Below are positions 13,031 to 17,809 of a stretch of DNA of 17,809 nt, piece after piece. This stretch comes from Myxococcales bacterium (GTDB taxonomy: Bacteria; Myxococcota; Bradymonadia; REDH01). Made by a program: the position numbers and the translations under genes. The stretch is from positions 1 to 17,809 of the forward strand of contig JAGWVZ010000019.1 in NCBI GenBank assembly GCA_018970625.1, in the 5' to 3' direction. A model generated the notes under the pieces. That model saw only the letters and a list, made by a program, of their open reading frames with translations. It was not told where the DNA came from and did not search any database. Each line of letters opens with the position of its first letter. Positions within the stretch are counted from its first letter, which is position 1.

Positions 13031-15994
13031 GTGAAAGTCCTAGTTCTGGCCTTCCCATCCACAGAGCGAACGCAGCTGATGGAGAACCTGCGCGCATGGG
13101 GTGCACGAGAGCCGGTTCCTGCAGACTCGTGGGGCGACTTCATGAAGCTCGCGATATCGGAGCGTCCCGACTGGTGCCTGCTCTCGCTGGAATGTCTGGT
13201 CGCATCGGGGAATGAAGCGCTGAACAGTACAGAATGGACTCTCAGGGCGTTGAAGCTGGGTGCTGTCATCTCGGTCTCACCAGCGTTCGCCACCGTTCAG
13301 TACGAAGTAGAAGCGTCCACCGAATTTGAGCTTTTTGTTGCCGAGCCGATCGATATGGCGGTGTTGGCACCTCTGGTGGCACAACTGACCGGTGTGACGT
13401 TGACCCCCCCTGTTGGCAGGGTATCGACCTCGGAGCTGACGGCGGCGCCAGTGACCAGCGAGCTTAGTTGGACCGAAGAGCTGGCCGCCGATCTTGATTC
13501 TGAGCTGGGTGATGACAGTCCCCTCGAATTCATGGACTTTCCGCTCACTGGCAGTAGCCCGGTGGTGGAGCCGACGGAGACATCATCGGAAAGGCATCTG
13601 GCAGGTGCGCCGTCGCAAGTCGTTCTTGAACAGGGCCAGTCGACTCGCCTGACCGGAGCGGCGCCTGAGTCGGCCGGCCATCAGCCCGCCGCGAGTGTGC
13701 CGTCGGAAATGTCTGTTACGCGCAGGATGTCTGCGGTGAATGCCTCGCTGCTTCACGCTGCTTCACGCGCGAATCCACAGCAGAACCACCGGGAGCCCGA
13801 GCGATTACCGGCGCCTTTGCTGGATCGTCGGCCTTCCCGGAGTACGGATGACGAGAGTCGCAGCCTGTCTGAAGAGGCCCGCCTGATTCAGGCTGCACCT
13901 GCCGAACGGGTTTTGGAAGGTGCCCCTGCTGCACAGGGGAGTTTCGAGAGTGTAGAGACTGTTGGAGCGATCGGGGCCTCAGTCGCGTTGTCTGGTGCGG
14001 TGGCCGACGCGTCTTCCGGCTTCACTTCATCCGATTACGCTGGCGTCGACGTCGAGCCTGACCCCACAGGGCCCGCATCTGAGGCGTTGCCTTCACCCAC
14101 CGAAGTAGCGCCCGGTGGTGTTGACGTCGCGCGTCAGGCCCATCGTGCGCATCTCGTGACGCTCACCGGAGTGCGCGGAGGTGTGCTGCAAGGGGTGAAG
14201 CTCCCCAAGATTCTCTTCGGTCTTTTCACGACACAGGCGACAGGGCGGCTGCGTATCGTTCAGGATAACCTGCAACGCGATGTTCTCCTTCTGAACGGCG
14301 CCATCGGACGAATCGCAGCGGATCCGACCCTGTGTGATGAGCCGCGCCTCCTGGGAACCTTCAGTTGGGACACGGGTACCTACATTTTCGAGGAGTGCGG
14401 ATTTAACGTGTCCTCGTTTGAGTCGTTTGGTGACCCGCTTGACGTGATCTATCGCGGCATCGCGACGCGTCTGTCCATCGATAATGTCATGAAGCCGCTG
14501 ACTCCCTATCTGCGGAGTTTCCCGGTCTGTACCACGGCCATGCAGTGGATCGAAGCGGTGCCATCGCTTCAACGAGTATCCGCCACGCTCAACGCACTAA
14601 GCGGTGTGCTGCCGCTGGAACGTGCCATTGTGAGCATCGGGGATTCCGCCGACGACGTGATGCGCCGGGCCTACTTTGGCTGGCTGACAGGTTCGATGAT
14701 CTTCGAGCCCAGCCCGAATGCTGAGCGCGTGCCGGTGCAGTTCACGACGGACTTCATGAATGAAGACCCCGACCAGTTGGCGAACGTCAGGCGTATGGCC
14801 GACACCATGGCCCGCAAACGGCGTTCCACGCAGTCGTTGCACAGCGTTAGCGTCGCGTCCCCAAGCTCCGCTGGCCCGTCTGCTGCTGGGCCTGTGGTGC
14901 TCGACCCCGCGATAGAGCAGGCTGCCCGTGAGCTCAACGGCCTGCTGAGAGGCTTCGCCAACCGGCCGCCACACGCCGCGCTGGGTTTGGAGCCCGGCTG
15001 TGGTCTTACGGCTCTTTCGTCTCGCTACTACGAGCTTGTGCGGCTGTATCATCCAGACCGGTATGCCAAGGGATACTCGGATGATGTTCGCGCACTTGCC
15101 CAGCGAGTGTTCCTTGAGATTCGCGTCGCGCACGAGCGCGCTCAGCTCGAAGAGGAAGCGGGAATTCGAACCGCAGGGCAGGCTGTGTCCACCCAGAGCT
15201 CAGGATTTTCCAGCGCCGGATCAGGCCCTACCGGCGTCTATCAGGCCGTTGCCACCCCCGCACCATCGACCGTGGCGGCAGATGCGACGAACGCCGGTGT
15301 CGGTCAGACGCGGAAGGTGAGCGATGTGTTGGAGCGCGTTCGCGCGCGCCATGCGTCCAGCATGACGGGCCCATTCAACACGCCTGGTCTGACGCCCCCC
15401 TCCGCTCCTTCGGTGAGCAAGGCTCCAACAGGCGGCGCTCCCATCAACGAATTTGGAAGCGCCCCGCAGAGTGTTCGGAAGATCGCAACCCTCAACAGCC
15501 GTCCCACCATCTCTACGCCGGCGGTCATGTCACCTTATGCGGGAGTGGCCCCGGAGCAGCTCTTTCGAAATGCCAAACGTGCGCTGGTCGCCGGTGCGAA
15601 CTCCAAGGCACTGGAGTTGCTGGATGCCGCAAAAGATCGCGGCATCAATGGCCCAAGTTTCGACGCGCATGAGCTCTATCTGCGCTACAGTTTGCAGGAA
15701 CTATCCGCTGTTCGCGTTCTGCCACTGCTGGAAGAACTGACCAAAGCGGTTGAGCAACCCGCTGAATTGTCTCAGGTACTGGTGCTGCTTGGTCACGTGC
15801 TGCGCATGGAAGAGCGCACTGAAAAGGCAATCGAGTATTACAGCAAGGCGCTGGATGCAGATAAACTGAATGAAGAAGCAATTCGCTGGGTTCGACACCT
15901 TCGGTCGCGCACCGAAAAAGCGGCAGGGTCGGGACAGGGCTTCCTGAACAAGATTCTGAACGGGAAAATCACCCTTTCACCCACCAAGAAATAG
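13031..15994 (+). CDS. Pseudo-receiver/PATAN/J-domain/TPR protein
   Basis: The product is 987 aa from a GTG with GGAGAGG 5 nt upstream (13019-13025). Domains in order: a receiver-like domain (1-121, VKVLVLAFPS to FVAEPIDMAVLAPLV) lacking the acidic pair, the phospho-Asp (Ser/Leu in CLLSLE) and the catalytic Lys (Glu105 before Pro106); a disordered Ser/Ala/Pro/Glu linker (~122-370); a DUF4388/PATAN domain (~375-480, LPKILFGLFTTQATGRLRI, VLLLNGAIGRI, GTYIFEE) with a helical extension to ~556; a J-domain (~640-710) with HPD at 674-676 in VRLYHPDRYAKG; a second linker; and TPR helices (~835-965), ending in a Lys-rich tail. No membrane segment is seen. J-domains stimulate Hsp70 ATPase; PATAN domains mediate protein contacts in signalling. 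An Hsp70 gene follows after 41 bp, so this is its probable co-chaperone. The open frame extends to 12869, but the intergenic hairpins and weak composition argue against that start. Confidence 0.85.
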   Translation: MKVLVLAFPSTERTQLMENLRAWGAREPVPADSWGDFMKLAISERPDWCLLSLECLVASGNEALNSTEWTLRALKLGAVISVSPAFATVQYEVEASTEFELFVAEPIDMAVLAPLVAQLTGVTLTPPVGRVSTSELTAAPVTSELSWTEELAADLDSELGDDSPLEFMDFPLTGSSPVVEPTETSSERHLAGAPSQVVLEQGQSTRLTGAAPESAGHQPAASVPSEMSVTRRMSAVNASLLHAASRANPQQNHREPERLPAPLLDRRPSRSTDDESRSLSEEARLIQAAPAERVLEGAPAAQGSFESVETVGAIGASVALSGAVADASSGFTSSDYAGVDVEPDPTGPASEALPSPTEVAPGGVDVARQAHRAHLVTLTGVRGGVLQGVKLPKILFGLFTTQATGRLRIVQDNLQRDVLLLNGAIGRIAADPTLCDEPRLLGTFSWDTGTYIFEECGFNVSSFESFGDPLDVIYRGIATRLSIDNVMKPLTPYLRSFPVCTTAMQWIEAVPSLQRVSATLNALSGVLPLERAIVSIGDSADDVMRRAYFGWLTGSMIFEPSPNAERVPVQFTTDFMNEDPDQLANVRRMADTMARKRRSTQSLHSVSVASPSSAGPSAAGPVVLDPAIEQAARELNGLLRGFANRPPHAALGLEPGCGLTALSSRYYELVRLYHPDRYAKGYSDDVRALAQRVFLEIRVAHERAQLEEEAGIRTAGQAVSTQSSGFSSAGSGPTGVYQAVATPAPSTVAADATNAGVGQTRKVSDVLERVRARHASSMTGPFNTPGLTPPSAPSVSKAPTGGAPINEFGSAPQSVRKIATLNSRPTISTPAVMSPYAGVAPEQLFRNAKRALVAGANSKALELLDAAKDRGINGPSFDAHELYLRYSLQELSAVRVLPLLEELTKAVEQPAELSQVLVLLGHVLRMEERTEKAIEYYSKALDADKLNEEAIRWVRHLRSRTEKAAGSGQGFLNKILNGKITLSPTKK

Positions 15995-16035
15995 ACACTT
16001 CGGCCGCGTGACGCGCCCCATTCTGGATGTTTCCT

Positions 16036-17607
16036 ATGAGTAGAATCATTGGTATCGACCTCGGAACGACCAACTCCTGTGTGGCGTTGTACGAGGATGG
16101 TGAAGTCGTCGTTCTCCCCAACTCGGAGGGCTCGCGCACGACACCGTCGATAGTGGCCTTTACCGAATCAGGCGAGCGTCTGGTCGGTCAGCAGGCCAAG
16201 CGTCAGGCCGTAATCAACCCGGAACGCACTCTCTTTGGCACCAAACGCCTCATGGGTACCAAGTTCCGAAATCCTCGCACCAGCGAAATGCAGCGAATGC
16301 TGCCCTACCGACTCGTTGAAGCCATAAACGGCGACTGTTGGGTAGGGATTGGTACACAGAACTATTCGCCGCCGGAAATCGCGGCGATGGTGCTGCAGAA
16401 AATGAAGTCTACGGCCGAGGATTACTTTGGCGAGCCCATCTCGGAAGCGGTGGTCACCGTGCCCGCCTATTTCGATGATGCCCAGCGCCAGGCTACCAAA
16501 GATGCGGGACGCATCGCTGGACTGAACGTCAGACGCATCATCAATGAGCCCACCGCGGCGGCCCTCGCCTACGGAATCAACCGCCGTAAGGAAGCCACCA
16601 TTGCGGTTTTCGATCTGGGTGGAGGAACCTTCGACATCTCCATTCTTCGGCTCAAGACCGGAGTATTTGAGGTCATCTCGACGTGTGGAAACAATATGCT
16701 GGGAGGTGACGACTTTGATCGCGCCATTCTGGCACGTCTGCTGCGCGTATTTGAAGACGAGACAGGCATCGACATCTCGGAAGACAAGATGGCGCTGCAG
16801 CGTCTGCGCGAGGCCGCGGAAGCCGCTAAATGCGAGCTCTCCACGCTCGCGGAGACCAATATCAACCTGCCCTTCCTCGCCGTCGACAACACCGGACCAC
16901 GGCACCTGAGCTATCAACTGTCGCGGTCAGAGTTGAACGATCTGGTCGCTGACCTCGTGGATGAGCTCGACGGTCCATGTCGTACCGCCGTAACAGATGC
17001 GGGGCTAAGCTTTCATGACATCGATGAAGTGCTGCTCGTCGGTGGTATGACCCGCATGCCGCTCGTCCGCGAGCGCGTTGAGTCCATCTTTGGTCGCAAG
17101 CCAAACAAGTCCATCAACCCGGACGAGGCTGTTGCCATGGGTGCCGCTATTCAGAGCTCCATACTCGAAGGCGAGCTCCGAGAGGTGATTCTGCTGGATG
17201 TTACTCCCCTGAATCTCGGCATCCGGGTGGTGAACAACAAAATGTCGGCCGTGATTCAGAAAAACACGACGCTGCCGGCTCAGGGAAAGAAGATCTTCAC
17301 CAACACAGAAGACAATCAGCAGGTGGTGTCCATTACCGTGCTGCAGGGTGACAGCAGTGTTGCGACCCAGAACCGCATTCTGGGAACATTCAATCTCGGA
17401 GATATCGCACCACGCCCCGCCAATATGGCGCGTATTGAGGTCGTCTTCGACATCGATACCGACGGCATTGTGCACGTTACCGCGCGCGATATCGAGACCG
17501 GTGCGAATCAGAAGATCACCATCACGGACCATGGCGGACTGACCGAGGAAGAACTTCGTCGGGCTACTGAGCGCGCCAATCTTCATCGGCAGGTCGCAGG
17601 TTCCTGA
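16036..17607 (+). CDS. DnaK-type Hsp70 chaperone lacking the lid
   Basis: The product is 523 aa from ATG 16036, with GGAT 7 nt upstream; ATG 16027 is possible but has no SD. The nucleotide-binding domain is complete: IGIDLGTTNS (5-14), VTVPAYFDDAQRQATKDAGRI, INEPTAAALAYG, FDLGGGTFDIS and VLLVGGMTRMP. The interdomain linker VILLDVTPL is intact, and the beta part of the substrate-binding domain is well conserved (IQKNTTLPA, FTNTEDNQQVVSITVLQG, FDIDTDGIVHV). The protein then stops at GLTEEELRRATERANLHR, the start of the first lid helix, about 110 residues short of DnaK. No remaining lid sequence is apparent downstream in any plus frame, so the short form looks genuine and not a frameshift. It follows the J-domain gene by 41 bp and is probably co-transcribed. 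It is likely a specialised cytosolic Hsp70 paralogue; the housekeeping dnaK should be elsewhere. Confidence 0.92.
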   Translation: MSRIIGIDLGTTNSCVALYEDGEVVVLPNSEGSRTTPSIVAFTESGERLVGQQAKRQAVINPERTLFGTKRLMGTKFRNPRTSEMQRMLPYRLVEAINGDCWVGIGTQNYSPPEIAAMVLQKMKSTAEDYFGEPISEAVVTVPAYFDDAQRQATKDAGRIAGLNVRRIINEPTAAALAYGINRRKEATIAVFDLGGGTFDISILRLKTGVFEVISTCGNNMLGGDDFDRAILARLLRVFEDETGIDISEDKMALQRLREAAEAAKCELSTLAETNINLPFLAVDNTGPRHLSYQLSRSELNDLVADLVDELDGPCRTAVTDAGLSFHDIDEVLLVGGMTRMPLVRERVESIFGRKPNKSINPDEAVAMGAAIQSSILEGELREVILLDVTPLNLGIRVVNNKMSAVIQKNTTLPAQGKKIFTNTEDNQQVVSITVLQGDSSVATQNRILGTFNLGDIAPRPANMARIEVVFDIDTDGIVHVTARDIETGANQKITITDHGGLTEEELRRATERANLHRQVAGS

Positions 17608-17809
17608 GCACGAACCTCGCGCGACGCCATCGTTACCACCATCAGTTCGCGCGCTTGCTCCAAGCTCAGCGCAAACACCGTACACAGCCTCTCGGCCAGC
17701 GCTTCCAAAGGCAGGTTCGGCTTGTGACGCCGGTGTTCACACCGGTCAACGCGCTCTTACTCGGCGGGCTCCATATCGGCCGGGAGCTCGACTGACTCCG
17801 TCAGCTCCT
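17583..17809 (-). pseudogene. Possible coding remnant or gene end, with in-frame TAA
   Basis: On the minus strand one frame reads ELTESVELPADMEPAE from the right edge, meets TAA (17759-17757), then continues open for 57 codons to TGA (17585-17583): ERVDRCEHRRHKPN, LPLEALAERLCTVF, SLEQARELMVV, MASREVRAQ. The third codon positions are G/C-rich and the peptide is amphipathic, both suggesting real coding. No ATG or GTG precedes most of it, and its end overlaps the Hsp70 gene by 25 bp. Either a gene ends at 17757 and the rest is chance or a decayed neighbour, or one gene carries a nonsense mutation. I do not recognise the protein. Confidence 0.3.
17730..17745. other. Perfect hairpin downstream of the Hsp70 gene
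   Basis: CCGGTG-TTCA-CACCGG is a perfect 6-bp stem with a 4-nt loop. On the minus strand it extends with TGAC/GTCA arms around a 2-nt bulge. No T tract follows on either strand, so a factor-independent terminator is unlikely. It could be an operator or part of a terminator that needs Rho. Otherwise 17608-17809 holds nothing I can assign apart from the minus-strand reading frame. Confidence 0.3.

Noticed and set aside
16168..16917. 249-codon minus-strand frame over the Hsp70 gene
   Set aside because: Antisense to highly conserved DnaK motifs; long antisense frames over dnaK-type genes are a known artefact of codon use.

Overview
The window is a GC-rich stretch (about 60% G+C by eye) from what looks like a deltaproteobacterial-type organism, most likely Myxococcota or Bradymonadales-like. 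The evidence is the mix of protein types: a secreted glycine-rich beta-helix-type protein, acidic and Cys-rich lipoproteins with Asp/Glu/Ser linkers, a GYF-like domain on a very long TPR protein, DUF4388 (PATAN), a stand-alone MshEN domain, and a second DnaK-type protein. This placement is an inference from gene content. I saw no rRNA, tRNA, CRISPR, phage or insertion-sequence genes.

Layout. (1) 3-1514: 3' part of a large glycine-rich surface or secreted protein. (2) 1515-1766: an intergenic stretch with five close-packed perfect hairpin stems, then a tandem-domain PPK2 polyphosphate kinase (1767-3239). (3) 3348-6725: a compact plus-strand operon of a Cys-rich lipoprotein, a ferritin-like di-iron protein, a LolA/DUF4292-like lipoprotein and an MshEN-domain protein; the first three are joined by two TGATG stop/start overlaps. 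(4) 6752-8657, minus strand: a CPBP (CAAX-type) intramembrane protease with a large insert, overlapping by 8 bp a downstream lipoprotein gene. (5) 8658-8817: divergent control region with a 7-bp inverted repeat. (6) 8818-17607, plus strand: a 1341-residue GYF-like/TM/TPR protein, a 987-residue pseudo-receiver/PATAN/J-domain/TPR protein, and a DnaK-type Hsp70 that stops where the lid should begin. (7) 17608-17809: no firm gene; a minus-strand reading frame interrupted by a TAA may be a gene end or remnant.

How the genes may work together. The J-domain protein and the lidless Hsp70 sit 41 bp apart and are probably co-transcribed. They look like a dedicated Hsp70/J-protein pair in which the J-protein carries signalling or adaptor domains (dead receiver, PATAN, TPR). 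The upstream TPR protein could be a membrane scaffold for the same process. Similar domains (GYF, PATAN, MshEN, DnaK paralogues) appear in myxobacterial motility, polarity and extracellular-matrix regulation, which suggests but does not prove such a role here. The 3348-6725 operon pairs envelope lipoproteins with a cytosolic di-iron protein and a c-di-GMP-type sensor domain, and has no obvious named function.

The least conventional parts are the J-protein/Hsp70 pair, the CPBP protease with its insert and overlapping lipoprotein, and the four-gene lipoprotein/ferritin-like/MshEN operon.
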